DNA from: CAXNKG01 sp964202965
GTDB taxonomy: Bacteria; Acidobacteriota; Vicinamibacteria; Vicinamibacterales; UBA2999
Assembly: GCA_964202965.1 (NCBI GenBank)
Contig: CAXNKG010000010.1
Location: 11,811 to 75,810 of the forward strand
DNA: 64,000 bases
Direction of reading: 5' to 3'
Of the stretch, positions 42,823 through 50,708 are shown piece by piece (position 1 is the stretch's first letter; each line of letters opens with the position of its first letter). A program made the position numbers and the translations under genes. The notes below the pieces were generated by a model. The model was not told where the DNA came from, ran no database searches, and worked only from the letters and a program-made list of their open reading frames with translations.

Positions 42823-43362
42823 TCACGTCGCCGCGAAGTCAGCGAAGCTCTGATCGCGCGCGTTGACGGTCCGTTCCCCTCCTGGCGAGGGCCAGCGCAC
42901 GCCGAACGCCGGGTCGTCCCATCGGACGCCTCGCTCGTGCGTGGGCATGTAGGCGCCCGACACCAGGTACATCACCTCCGTGTCATCCACGAGGGTCTGG
43001 TATCCGTGGGCGACGCCTTTCGGGGCGTAGAGCACGCGGTTGTTGTCCGGCGTCAGCTCGATGCCAAACCACTTTCTGTAGCTTGGCGACTCCGGCCGAA
43101 GATCCATGATGACGTCAAAGATCGCTCCCCGGATGCAGCGGACGATCTTGATCTGCTCGAACGGCGGGGCCTGATGGTGCATGCCTCGAATGGTTCCCGC
43201 GCGACGATTGAACGCGCTGTTGCACTGCGACAATTCAGTCACCAGTCCGAGGCGTTCGAAGCCGTGGGACGCCCACATGATGGAGAAGTGCCCGCGTTCG
43301 TCATCGAACCAGGGCTGTTCGATTAGATAGGCACCTGAAATGTCTGTGTCGTGTAGGCGCAT
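42823..43362 (-). CDS. dTDP-4-dehydrorhamnose 3,5-epimerase family protein
   Basis: The protein (179 aa from the ATG at 43362) has RfbC features: IEQPWFDDERGHFSIMW at the N-terminus, TIRGMHHQAPPFEQIKIVRC and GAIFDVIMDLRPESPSYRKW. The catalytic His is in RGMHHQ. An open frame continues to 43413 over the neighbouring gene, but MRLHDTDISGAYL is the expected start. It may act in dTDP-rhamnose synthesis, but rfbA, rfbB and rfbD are absent from the window, so another nucleotide sugar is possible. It is the last gene of a minus-strand group that begins at 48158. Confidence 0.85.
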   Translation of the reverse strand: MRLHDTDISGAYLIEQPWFDDERGHFSIMWASHGFERLGLVTELSQCNSAFNRRAGTIRGMHHQAPPFEQIKIVRCIRGAIFDVIMDLRPESPSYRKWFGIELTPDNNRVLYAPKGVAHGYQTLVDDTEVMYLVSGAYMPTHERGVRWDDPAFGVRWPSPGGERTVNARDQSFADFAAT

Positions 43363-43382
43363 CGATGGCGTGATGGAGAATT

Positions 43383-43784
43383 CTACTGCGTGGCACATCG
43401 ATCGTCGACGCACCGGCCTTCGCGGGACCTCGACCCGGCGATGCGCCGGTAGACAAGACGTCCGATCGCGCTCACGCCGGGAATCATCGTGAGCGGCAGG
43501 GCAATCCAGAACGCCGGCAGCGCCCGGGCCAGCTCGACGCAGCCGTCATAGCCTGACGTCAGGCGGCCTGACCGGCGATTGCGCACGTGCATCGCCGCCA
43601 GCGCCTCCTCGCGTCGAAGTCCAGGCGCGACCGCTGCCCGGAGCGCATCGTTGTCCGCGTCGACGAAGTGCAGACGCTGCAGCCAGTCGAGACCATGCAG
43701 GATCCTCGCCGTGCGCCGGCAGAGGGGACAGGCGCCGTCGATCAGGACATCGAGCCACGGAAGCGGCCCGGGATTGTGCGTCAC
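43383..43784 (-). CDS. DCC family (DUF393) thiol-disulfide oxidoreductase-like protein
   Basis: This 133-residue protein has the family signature DGACPLCRRTARILHGLD near the N-terminus, with a CxxC pair, then LHFVDADNDALR and a C-terminal PGVSAIGRLVYRRIAGSR. DCC proteins have a thioredoxin-like fold; their partners are mostly unknown. GTG or ATG start at 43784; the end overlaps nothing of consequence, and 21 bp separate it from the RfbC-like start. It overlaps pdxA by 4 bp upstream. The last residues carry a further cysteine (RCVDDRCATQ), which is unusual but not diagnostic. Confidence 0.82.
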   Translation of the reverse strand: MTHNPGPLPWLDVLIDGACPLCRRTARILHGLDWLQRLHFVDADNDALRAAVAPGLRREEALAAMHVRNRRSGRLTSGYDGCVELARALPAFWIALPLTMIPGVSAIGRLVYRRIAGSRSREGRCVDDRCATQ

Positions 43785-44665
43785 GGCTGTGCGTCCTGCC
43801 CTGCGGCCGCCAGCTGCGCCGCGAGCAGGATGGCGGAGACCATGCTCGACGGATCCGCGATGCCCTGTCCCGCGATATCGAACGCGGTCCCGTGGTCGAC
43901 CGACGTACGAATGATCGGCAACCCGAGCGTCACGTTGACCGCTTCGCCGAACGCCAGCAGTTTCACCGGGATCAGGCCCTGGTCGTGATAGCAGGCGATG
44001 ACGGCGTCGAATTCGCCCCTGACGGCGCGCACGAAGAGCGTATCGGCCGGAAACGGGCCGTCAATCTGAATGCCCTCACCCCTGGCCACCGCCACCGCCG
44101 GCCGCAGGACGCGCTGCTCTTCCGATCCGAGCAGCCCTTCCTCGCCCGCATGGGGATTCAGGCCCGCGAGCGCCAGCCTCGGATGCGCGATGCCGAAGCG
44201 AGGCAGTTCCCGGGCGGTCAGGCGAATCGTGTCCAGGACCACGTCATGGGTCAGTACCGCCGGCACGTTCCCGAGCGGCACGTGGACCGACGCCAGGACC
44301 ACCTTGAGCGGCGGCGACCAGAACATCATCGCCACGAACGGACTGCCCGTGAGATGGGCGAGCAGGTCGGTGTGTCCCTTCCACGGGAGGCCGGCGCGCG
44401 AAAAGGCCAGCTTGTTCACCGGCGCGGTGGCCATCGCGTCCACGACGCCCGACTGGGCATCCTGCACGGCGCGGCAGATGATGTCGTAGGCGGCACGCCC
44501 GGCGTCCCCTGACAGCACACCAGGCGCGTACGCCGAACCCGGCGGGGGACCGTAGATGCGCGGTTCGCACACCTGCAGCACCCGCGGATCCCGCGCGGCC
44601 TTCCCGGCGATCTCGGGTCCGATGCCGGCCGGATCGCCGACGGTCAGAGCGACGCGCGGCTTCAC
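43781..44665 (-). CDS. pdxA: 4-hydroxythreonine-4-phosphate dehydrogenase
   Basis: PdxA oxidises 4-phosphohydroxy-threonine in pyridoxal phosphate synthesis. The protein has VALTVGDPAGIGPEIAGKA at the start, WKGHTDLLAHLTGSPFVAMM, GLNPHAGEEGLLG and ACYHDQGLIPVKLLAFGEAVN with metal-binding histidines. The GTG at 44665 (VKPRVALTVGDP) gives the normal N-terminus. Three further in-frame GTG codons upstream (44677, 44689, 44701) come from a 12 bp tandem repeat and would add a run of QAAV/KAAV residues. The gene directly follows holB, so co-transcription is likely. Confidence 0.93.
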   Translation of the reverse strand: MKPRVALTVGDPAGIGPEIAGKAARDPRVLQVCEPRIYGPPPGSAYAPGVLSGDAGRAAYDIICRAVQDAQSGVVDAMATAPVNKLAFSRAGLPWKGHTDLLAHLTGSPFVAMMFWSPPLKVVLASVHVPLGNVPAVLTHDVVLDTIRLTARELPRFGIAHPRLALAGLNPHAGEEGLLGSEEQRVLRPAVAVARGEGIQIDGPFPADTLFVRAVRGEFDAVIACYHDQGLIPVKLLAFGEAVNVTLGLPIIRTSVDHGTAFDIAGQGIADPSSMVSAILLAAQLAAAGQDAQP

Positions 44666-44712
44666 GGCGGCCTTCACTGCGGCCTGCACTGCGGCCTGCA
44701 CTGCGGCTTCAC
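44654..44712 (-). repeat. 12 bp tandem repeat at holB/pdxA junction
   Basis: Reading the minus strand from 44712: an 11 nt unit GTGAAGCCGCA overlaps the holB stop (GTGA). Two GTGCAGGCCGCA units, one GTGAAGGCCGCC and finally GTGAAGCCGCGC at the pdxA start follow. Each unit begins with GTG, so the repeat supplies several possible starts. The first unit is one base short, which puts its GTG out of frame with pdxA. Confidence 0.75.
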
Positions 44713-45716
44713 AACTGCAGGACGAGCCAGTCCGTCACGACCTTCGGATTCACGTTCTTCTCGAGCGACGCGATCGCCTCGTCAACCGTCGCAAACGCCC
44801 GGCGGCTCCGGCGGCCGTCATACGCCGCAGCCAGGCGCTGCAGATCGGCCTGCAGATCCGCATTCGCCAGCAGCCGCGGGTCGGCCCCTTCGGCAAGAAT
44901 GCCCAGGTCCCTCAACAGCGACGCCATCGAACGCAGACAGACCGTCAGATACACCCGCTCCACCGCCACGGGATTCCTGGTGGGCACGAGGCCCTTGGCC
45001 GCCTCGAGCCGCCGCGACGGGTCGCCGACACGCGCCGCCAGCGCCAGCAGCTTCCCGGCGATCTCCCTCGCCTCGGCCACATCCACGGAACCCGACTCGA
45101 GGGCCCGGCCGACGCTGCCGTCCGCATCCGCCGCTGCCGCGCGCGCCCTCGTCTCGTCGTACTCGTGGTCGCGCACCAGCACGCGCGCCACATCGTCTGG
45201 GGACAGCGCCGCGAACCGAATCACCGAGCAGCGCGATCGCACGGTCGGCAGCAGCGCGTCAGGCGCCGGCGAGACCAGCATGAACACGGTCGCCGGCGGC
45301 GTCTCCTCGAGCGTCTTCAGCAGCGCATTCTGCGCGTCCGCGCCCATCGCGTCGGCGTCGTCCACGACGACGGCGCGCCGGCGCCCTTCAAACGGCCGGT
45401 AATTCGACCGATCGACGACGTCGCGGATCTGCTCGATCTTGATCGACCCGTTCTCGCCAGGCTCGACGACGATCACGTCGGGATGGACGCCGCGCGCGAT
45501 GCGGAGGCAGGGGACGCACGCGCCGCACGCATCAGGCGCGTCGCCCGCCTTGCGAGCGAGGCAGTTCAGCGTCTGGGCGACCGCCAGCGCCACCCGGCGC
45601 TTGCCGATTCCCCGCGGACCCGCGAAGAGCATGGCCGGCGGCAGCGTGTCGCGTGCGATGGCGCGCGCGAGGAGCGTGGTGACTCGCGCCTGACCGATGA
45701 CGTCCGTGAACGGCAC
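44709..45716 (-). CDS. holB: DNA polymerase III delta-prime subunit
   Basis: This clamp-loader subunit helps load the sliding clamp during replication. The 335-residue protein has a Walker A-like GPRGIGKRRVALAVAQ (about 33-48), a zinc-type cysteine set (NCLARKAGDAPDACGACVPC), a Walker B-like VVVDDADAMGADAQNALLK, and the SRC sensor in LPTVRSRCSVIRF. Length is normal. The start (M at 45716) lies 3 bp after the carbamoyltransferase stop. The common partner tmk is not adjacent, which is a departure from the frequent tmk-holB order. Confidence 0.93.
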   Translation of the reverse strand: MPFTDVIGQARVTTLLARAIARDTLPPAMLFAGPRGIGKRRVALAVAQTLNCLARKAGDAPDACGACVPCLRIARGVHPDVIVVEPGENGSIKIEQIRDVVDRSNYRPFEGRRRAVVVDDADAMGADAQNALLKTLEETPPATVFMLVSPAPDALLPTVRSRCSVIRFAALSPDDVARVLVRDHEYDETRARAAAADADGSVGRALESGSVDVAEAREIAGKLLALAARVGDPSRRLEAAKGLVPTRNPVAVERVYLTVCLRSMASLLRDLGILAEGADPRLLANADLQADLQRLAAAYDGRRSRRAFATVDEAIASLEKNVNPKVVTDWLVLQL

Positions 45717-45719
45717 GCC

Positions 45720-47576
45720 TCAGAATACCTTGCGAACGATAAACGACTCGAGGACGAGCGCGTCCATCTCCGTCTTCATGAAGCAGCGATAGGCGTCTTC
45801 CGGGGTGCACACAATCGGCTCGTCCTTGACGTTGAACGACGTATTCACGATGACCGGGCATCCGGTCAAGGCGTCGAACGCCCGGATGATGTCGTAGTAG
45901 AGCGGATTGTCCTGGCGCCGCACCGTTTGAACCCGCGCCGAGTCATCGACGTGCGTGACCGCCGGAATCGTCGACCGCGGCACCTTCAGCTTGTCGATGC
46001 CGAACAACTGCTCCGTGCCGGATGGCACGGGAATACGCCGTGAGGCGGCCACGCCGGCAACGAGCAGCATGTACGGGCTTTCGTAATCGAGCTCGAACCA
46101 GTCGGCCACGCGCTCGCGCAGCACGGCCGGCGCAAACGGCCGGAACGACTCGCGGAACTTGATCTTGAGGTTCAGCACCGACTGCATGGCGGGCGATCGC
46201 GCGTCGCCGATGATCGACCGGCACCCGAGCGCCCTCGGGCCGAACTCCATGCGTCCCTGGAACAGGCCGACGACTTTGCCGGCAGCCAGCAGCGCGGCGA
46301 CCTCGCCTGGCAGGTCGGCGCGCGGAACCCGTTCGGCGGCAATGCCCTGCGCGCTCAGCCAGGCGCCGATCTCGTCGTCTGAGTACCGCGGGCCGAGCAG
46401 CGCCCCTTGCATTTCGTCGGCATAGAGAGCCGGCTGCCCGCCCCGACCGGTGTCGGCGAGCCTGGGAAGCCGGCCTCCACGGCCCCCGCCAGCCCACTCG
46501 CCGCGCTTCTCCGCGCTCGCCCGCGGCCGGCCCATGTGACGGTGCCACAGCGCGTACGCCACGCCAAGCGCGCCCCCCGCGTCGCCGGCGGCAGGCTGAA
46601 TCCATATCTCCTCGAACGGTCCCTCGCGGAGCAGGCGCCCGTTGCCCACGCAGTTGAGCGCCACCCCGCCAGCCATGCACAGGCGCTTCGACCCGGTCTC
46701 GCGGTGGGCGGTTCGCGCCATCCGCAGCATGATCTCTTCGACGACATCCTGCACCGAGCGCGCAAGGTCCATGTCGCGCTGGGTGACCGGCGCATCGACG
46801 TCACGCCGCGGTCCGCCGAATACCTTCTCGAACCCGCTCCCGGTCATCGTCAGGCCGTGCACGAACTCGAACATGTCGAGATGCAGCCGAATGCTGCCGT
46901 CGTCCAGGATCTCGACAATGTGGTCGCGAATCGCCGTGACGTAGGCAGGCTGGCCGTACGGCGCAAGGCCCATCACCTTGTATTCGCCTTCGTTGACCTT
47001 GAACCCCGTGAAGTAGGTGAACGCCGAGTAGAGCAGGCCCACCGAGTGCGGGAACCGCATCTCGCGCAGCATCGTGAGGTCGGCGCCGCGGCCGTGCCCG
47101 ATCGACGAGGTCGTCCACTCGCCCACGCCATCGATCGTGAGCACCGCCGCCTCTTCGAACGGTGAGGGATAGAAGGCTGATGCCGCGTGTGACTCGTGAT
47201 GGTCGCCGAAGAGAATCGCCTTCGTCGTGCCGAGCTCGCTGGCGATCTCGTCGGCCATCCACAGCTTCCGGCCCAGCCAGAGCGGCATGGCCATCAGATA
47301 CGAACGCAGGCCGCGGGGCGCCGACGCGAGGTAGCTTTCGAGCAGCCGTTCGAACTTGACCAGCGGCTTCTCGTAAAAGCCGATCGCGTCAATCTGGTCG
47401 ATCGTGAGACCGGCTTCCCTCAGGCAATAGGCGACCGCGTGCGATGGAAAGCGCTCGTCGTGCTTGACGCGAGTGAAGCGCTCCTCCTGCGCCGCGGCCG
47501 CGATGCGGCCGTCCACGAGCAGGCAGGCGGCCGAGTCGTGGTAGTAGGCGGAGATGCCCAGAACGCTGACGGGCAT
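45720..47576 (-). CDS. Carbamoyltransferase (NodU/CmcH family)
   Basis: The enzyme transfers a carbamoyl group from carbamoyl phosphate, using ATP, to a hydroxyl of a sugar or metabolite. The N-terminal Kae1-like domain shows YHDSAACLLVDGRIAAAAQE, GDHHESHAASAFYPSP and LTIDGVGEWTT. The C-terminal YrdC-like domain has VGLFQGRMEFGPRALGCRS and VIVNTSFNVKDEPIVCTP. A glycine/arginine-rich stretch (about 360-395, GEWAGGGRGGRLPRLAD) interrupts the middle and is not typical. ATG start at 47576. It is the last gene of a SxtJ-DUF5989-carbamoyltransferase triad and is followed at 3 bp by holB. Confidence 0.94.
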   Translation of the reverse strand: MPVSVLGISAYYHDSAACLLVDGRIAAAAQEERFTRVKHDERFPSHAVAYCLREAGLTIDQIDAIGFYEKPLVKFERLLESYLASAPRGLRSYLMAMPLWLGRKLWMADEIASELGTTKAILFGDHHESHAASAFYPSPFEEAAVLTIDGVGEWTTSSIGHGRGADLTMLREMRFPHSVGLLYSAFTYFTGFKVNEGEYKVMGLAPYGQPAYVTAIRDHIVEILDDGSIRLHLDMFEFVHGLTMTGSGFEKVFGGPRRDVDAPVTQRDMDLARSVQDVVEEIMLRMARTAHRETGSKRLCMAGGVALNCVGNGRLLREGPFEEIWIQPAAGDAGGALGVAYALWHRHMGRPRASAEKRGEWAGGGRGGRLPRLADTGRGGQPALYADEMQGALLGPRYSDDEIGAWLSAQGIAAERVPRADLPGEVAALLAAGKVVGLFQGRMEFGPRALGCRSIIGDARSPAMQSVLNLKIKFRESFRPFAPAVLRERVADWFELDYESPYMLLVAGVAASRRIPVPSGTEQLFGIDKLKVPRSTIPAVTHVDDSARVQTVRRQDNPLYYDIIRAFDALTGCPVIVNTSFNVKDEPIVCTPEDAYRCFMKTEMDALVLESFIVRKVF

Positions 47577-47580
47577 CTAG

Positions 47581-47610
47581 GTCAAAGGGCAAAGGTCAAA
47601 GGGCAAAGGT
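47581..47610. repeat. Imperfect 14-15 bp direct repeat upstream of carbamoyltransferase
   Basis: The plus strand reads GTCAAAGGGCAAAG twice, in tandem, ending GTCTAAA. It lies in the 34 bp gap between DUF5989 and the carbamoyltransferase start, which it immediately precedes. Its GTCAAAG core resembles the heptamer upstream of sufC (54565-54606). Confidence 0.65.
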
Positions 47611-47769
47611 CTAAAACAGCGTGTAGATGAACGGCGCGACGGCGCTGCTCTGTGCGAAGGCCAGCAGCAGCCCGAACAGCAGGAGCACGATGACGATCGG
47701 CGCCAGCCAGTACTTCTTCTCCTGCTTGAGGAATTCCCAGAACTCGCGGAGGACACGTGATTTGGCCAT
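47611..47769 (-). CDS. DUF5989-type small membrane protein
   Basis: The 52-residue protein is MAKSRVLREFWEFLKQEKKY followed by one membrane span (IVIVLLLFGLLLAFAQ) and a short tail ending FIYTLF. The ATG at 47769 is 2 bp after the SxtJ stop. Small proteins of this shape regularly accompany a SxtJ-like membrane protein and a carbamoyltransferase, so this gene is real despite its size. Its molecular role is unknown; it may anchor or help the carbamoyltransferase. Confidence 0.85.
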   Translation of the reverse strand: MAKSRVLREFWEFLKQEKKYWLAPIVIVLLLFGLLLAFAQSSAVAPFIYTLF

Positions 47770-47771
47770 CG

Positions 47772-48158
47772 TCAGAACAACCGTTCGTAGTGCCGCGGAT
47801 CGCGGATCCGCGCGGGATAAGCGCGCCAGTTCGTCGGCCCGCGCGCGCCGTGAAGAGGATTGCGGCCGAAGGCGCGCATCACGACGCCGACCGGTGTCAG
47901 GACGACCGCGAAAAACACCCCGAGAATGATCCGCGAATTGATGAACCCGAGGACCTGCGCAATACGCCACCAGACCTTATTGGGACCCCGCAGCAGCGAC
48001 GGCGCCGCGACGCCGAAGCCCACCAGCACCGCGCCGATCGCCGCCAGGACCATCCACGTCGTCGCCGACCCTCGCCACCAGAGCCACGCGGCCAGCAGCA
48101 GGCACACCGTGCCGACGCTCAGTCCGAATGAACGTTCGGACGGGACTTTCCCTGTCAT
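47772..48158 (-). CDS. SxtJ family membrane protein
   Basis: The 128-residue protein (ATG at 48158, MTGKVPSERSFGLSVGTVCL) has three likely spans: FGLSVGTVCLLLAAWLWW, WMVLAAIGAVLVGFGVAA and SRIILGVFFAVVLTPVGVVM. RSFGLSVG, RGPNKVWWRIAQVLGFINSR and NPLHGARGPTNW are typical of SxtJ, named from saxitoxin clusters but widespread beside carbamoyltransferases. A longer open frame upstream runs into the heptamer repeat and is not used. Its function is unknown. Confidence 0.85.
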   Translation of the reverse strand: MTGKVPSERSFGLSVGTVCLLLAAWLWWRGSATTWMVLAAIGAVLVGFGVAAPSLLRGPNKVWWRIAQVLGFINSRIILGVFFAVVLTPVGVVMRAFGRNPLHGARGPTNWRAYPARIRDPRHYERLF

Positions 48159-48183
48159 CTGAGCCTTCAGTATACCGGTCGTC

Positions 48184-48225
48184 AGCCCGAAGCCCGAAGC
48201 CCGACGCCTGAAGCCTGAAGCCTGA
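48184..48225. repeat. Six heptamers, AGCCCGA/AGCCTGA type
   Basis: Units are three AGCCCGA, one CGCCTGA and two AGCCTGA, with no gaps. They fill most of the 92 bp gap between the divergent sxtJ-like and pirin genes. The split into a CCC and a CCT group suggests two duplication steps. The remaining gap holds no recognisable promoter. Confidence 0.8.
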
Positions 48226-48250
48226 CAGAGCGGTATCATCAACACATCCC

Positions 48251-49135
48251 ATGTCCATCCGCCCCGTCAGAGAGATCCACCAGTCCCAACCCACCATGGA
48301 AGGGGCGGGCGTGCATCTGCGCCGCGCGTTTGGATTCGGCAACACATCCGACTTCGATCCGTTCCTGCTGTTCGACGACTTCCGCAACGACAACCCCGAC
48401 GATTATGTCGCCGGATTTCCGTGGCACCCCCACCGCGGCATCGAGACGATCACGTATGTGCTGGCGGGCAACGTCGAGCATGGCGACAGTCTCGGCAACC
48501 GCGGCAGTCTCGGCGCCGGTGACGTGCAGTGGATGACCGCGGGCAGCGGCATCCTGCACCAGGAGATGCCGACGGGCGACGACCGCGGCCGCATGCACGG
48601 CTTCCAGCTCTGGGCAAACCTGCCCTCGTCGCTGAAGATGACGACGCCCCGGTACCAGGATGTGAAGGGCGCGGACATCCCTGTGGTCACCGATGACGAC
48701 GGGACGCACGTGCGGGTGGTGTGTGGGGACTTCTGGGGGAAGCAGGGCCCGGTCGATGGCGTCGCGGCGAAGCCGCGCTACCTCGACATCTTCGTGCCGC
48801 CAGGGCTGACGAAGCGCTTGAAGGTCGAGACGAGCCGCAACGCCTTCGCGTACGTATTCGAGGGCTCGGGCACGTTCCGCGATGCGTCAGACCCGCGCAC
48901 GGTTCCCACGGAAGACGGCTTCGCGCCGCGCGCCGTCAGCGACCATTCACTCGTCCTCTTCGACCGCGGCGACGAGGTGGTTGTCCAGGCCGACGAGCGG
49001 GGCATCCGCTTCCTGCTCGTCTCCGGCGAGCCGATTCAGGAGCCGGTGGCCTGGCACGGGCCGATTGTGATGAATACGAAAGAGGAGCTCCGGCAGGCGT
49101 GGGCGGAGCTTCGCGACGGAACGTTTATCAAGTAG
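48251..49135 (+). CDS. Pirin family protein
   Basis: Pirins are two-domain cupins that bind iron; some oxidise quercetin, others interact with regulators. The 294-residue protein has the metal-binding histidines in GFPWHPHRGIETITYVLAG (about 55-73) and GILHQEMPTGD with MHGFQLWANLP. RYLDIFVPPG opens the second cupin half. ATG at 48251. The stop codon lies inside an inverted repeat (49132-49182) shared with the convergent lipoprotein gene. Confidence 0.93.
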   Translation: MSIRPVREIHQSQPTMEGAGVHLRRAFGFGNTSDFDPFLLFDDFRNDNPDDYVAGFPWHPHRGIETITYVLAGNVEHGDSLGNRGSLGAGDVQWMTAGSGILHQEMPTGDDRGRMHGFQLWANLPSSLKMTTPRYQDVKGADIPVVTDDDGTHVRVVCGDFWGKQGPVDGVAAKPRYLDIFVPPGLTKRLKVETSRNAFAYVFEGSGTFRDASDPRTVPTEDGFAPRAVSDHSLVLFDRGDEVVVQADERGIRFLLVSGEPIQEPVAWHGPIVMNTKEELRQAWAELRDGTFIK

Positions 49136-49182
49136 GGCGGCTCCGCGACCGCGCGCGAGCCAGGCGGGCGCGGCCCCGCCTA
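49132..49182. repeat. Diverged member of the GTAGGGCGG inverted-repeat family
   Basis: The left end is GTAGGGCGGCTCC and the right end GGCCCCGCCTAT, forming an imperfect hairpin. It holds the stop codons of both convergent genes (pirin and the HExxH lipoprotein), so it may terminate transcription from both sides. It is less well matched than the copies at 59114, 61028 and 62861. Confidence 0.5.
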
Positions 49183-50265
49183 TTGAATCGGCCCGACGAC
49201 CCGTGTCCGGCCGCCGACGCGCGCGGGCGCTGCGTTGACCGACACCTCAGGATCAACATCGGCTGCCCGATTCCCCGGCGGGCGCTGGAAGACGATTGCG
49301 CCAACCTGGCGATCGAAGTCCGTCACATCGGAAAACACAGTGGCTGCCATGACGGACGGCGTCGCGCTCACGTGCGCGTACCCGAGCGCGTGGCCCAGCT
49401 CGTGCGCCACCACCGCCGATAACGGCGCGGCACCGGCCACCGAGCTGCAGGTCTGCATGAACAGCCGGCTGGACAACGCCTCCAGTGTCAGCGTGTCGTA
49501 GAGAAAATACGTGTACCCCTTGCAGAGCTGATCGAGACCGGCGTATCGCACCACGGTGATCGTGGCCGGCCGGTCCATCTCGATATTGCCGCCCGGCTCG
49601 GTCGTCGACCGTCCGATCGAGCTGAACGCGGGGTAGGCCCCGCCGGTCATCAGCGGAAGCGCACGATTCAGACTCGCCAAGAGTTCATTGATGGAGGCTT
49701 CCGACAGCTGCTGCGCCGATGCAACGGGCGGGTACTGCGGAATGCCTCCGATCACGCTCTGCGCATCGACGAGCGACGTTTCGATCACGAGCGCGGGCGG
49801 TACCGTCCACCGCTTCGTCACACCGTCCGGCTCGCCGAAATGGCGGGCCATCTGGTCGAACGCCGTCATGTTGAACGTGCTGGGGATGAGCGAAATGACC
49901 GGAGCCTGACCCGGGAAGGTCAGGGTTGTCACGCGCGACACGAGGCCGGCGCCAGAGGCGGTGATGCGGTAGATGCCATCCGGAGCCTCGGACTCGAGGC
50001 TGAACTGCCCCGCCGCGTCGCCGGCAACGGCACCGAGTCCCTCAATGGACAGCGTGACACCTGGCGCGGCCGCGCCTGTCAGGATGTTCGTGAAGCGCCC
50101 GGCCAGCGCCCGCACTTCGAGCGGCGATGAGGCGTCGGCGTCTGACCGGAGCACGCCTGGCAGCGCAAAGCCGCTTGGCGACACATTGGGCGCCGTGGGC
50201 GCCTGCCCACATGCGGTTGCGAAAAGTGCCACTCCGAGTGCGCCCCGAGCGAACGTTGAACTCAT
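49180..50265 (-). CDS. Lipoprotein with metzincin-type HExxHxxGxxH metallopeptidase motif
   Basis: The 361-residue protein begins with a lipoprotein signal (ALGVALFATACGQ, cysteine near residue 19). Residues about 60-125 look like a carboxypeptidase-regulatory-like beta domain (GAAAPGVTLSIEGLG). A zinc site VVAHELGHALGYAHVS follows near residue 287-302, with three histidines, as in metzincins. A methionine turn candidate, PSVMAATVF, follows closely. It is expected at the outer membrane or periplasm and may be an active protease or an adhesin-like protein. It is convergent with the pirin gene. Confidence 0.82.
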   Translation of the reverse strand: MSSTFARGALGVALFATACGQAPTAPNVSPSGFALPGVLRSDADASSPLEVRALAGRFTNILTGAAAPGVTLSIEGLGAVAGDAAGQFSLESEAPDGIYRITASGAGLVSRVTTLTFPGQAPVISLIPSTFNMTAFDQMARHFGEPDGVTKRWTVPPALVIETSLVDAQSVIGGIPQYPPVASAQQLSEASINELLASLNRALPLMTGGAYPAFSSIGRSTTEPGGNIEMDRPATITVVRYAGLDQLCKGYTYFLYDTLTLEALSSRLFMQTCSSVAGAAPLSAVVAHELGHALGYAHVSATPSVMAATVFSDVTDFDRQVGAIVFQRPPGNRAADVDPEVSVNAAPARVGGRTRVVGPIQ

Positions 50266-50300
50266 AGGAAAGTAACCACTCCCTACCGACTACCGACCAG

Positions 50301-50708
50301 CTAGAACATCCCGAGCTGTAACTTCGCCGCCTCGGACATCCGATCCTTGTCCCACGGCGGCTCCCACACGACATCCACCTTCGACCCCGTCACGCCTGGC
50401 ACGCCGGCGGCGGCGTCCCTCACCTGCCCTGGCAGAATCTGCGCGGCCGGACAGTTCGGCGCCGTGAGCGTCATGCGGATGCCGACCGTGTTCGATGCGT
50501 CGACGATGATGTCGTAAATGAGCCCGAGCTCATAAATATTAACCGGAATCTCCGGGTCGTACACCTTGGACAGCGCCTTCACGATCTCCGGCTGCAGCTC
50601 AGCGCTACGATCAGGATCGTTCACCATGCCCGCGGTTTCAAGAGGCGTCCCCCCGGGACGCGACGAAACCTCGGGCGAAAGAGGCGGAATCACGGAGAGT
50701 TCAGTCAC
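50301..50708 (-). CDS. sufT: Metal-sulfur cluster assembly factor (MIP18/DUF59 family)
   Basis: SufT-type proteins help maturation of iron-sulfur proteins. The DUF59 domain (about 38-135) has VYDPEIPVNIYELGLIYDI, LTAPNCPAAQILPGQV with the conserved cysteine, and VDVVWEPPWDKDRMSE. About 35 N-terminal residues are extra and disordered-looking. The GTG start at 50708 overlaps the sufU stop (GTGA). It is the last gene of the SUF operon. A CTACCGA heptamer pair at 50283-50296 follows its stop. Confidence 0.92.
   Translation of the reverse strand: MTELSVIPPLSPEVSSRPGGTPLETAGMVNDPDRSAELQPEIVKALSKVYDPEIPVNIYELGLIYDIIVDASNTVGIRMTLTAPNCPAAQILPGQVRDAAAGVPGVTGSKVDVVWEPPWDKDRMSEAAKLQLGMF

Noticed and set aside
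47581..48225. Possible CRISPR array from short repeats
   Set aside because: Units are 7-15 bp, directly adjacent and without unique spacers of constant length; no cas genes are present.
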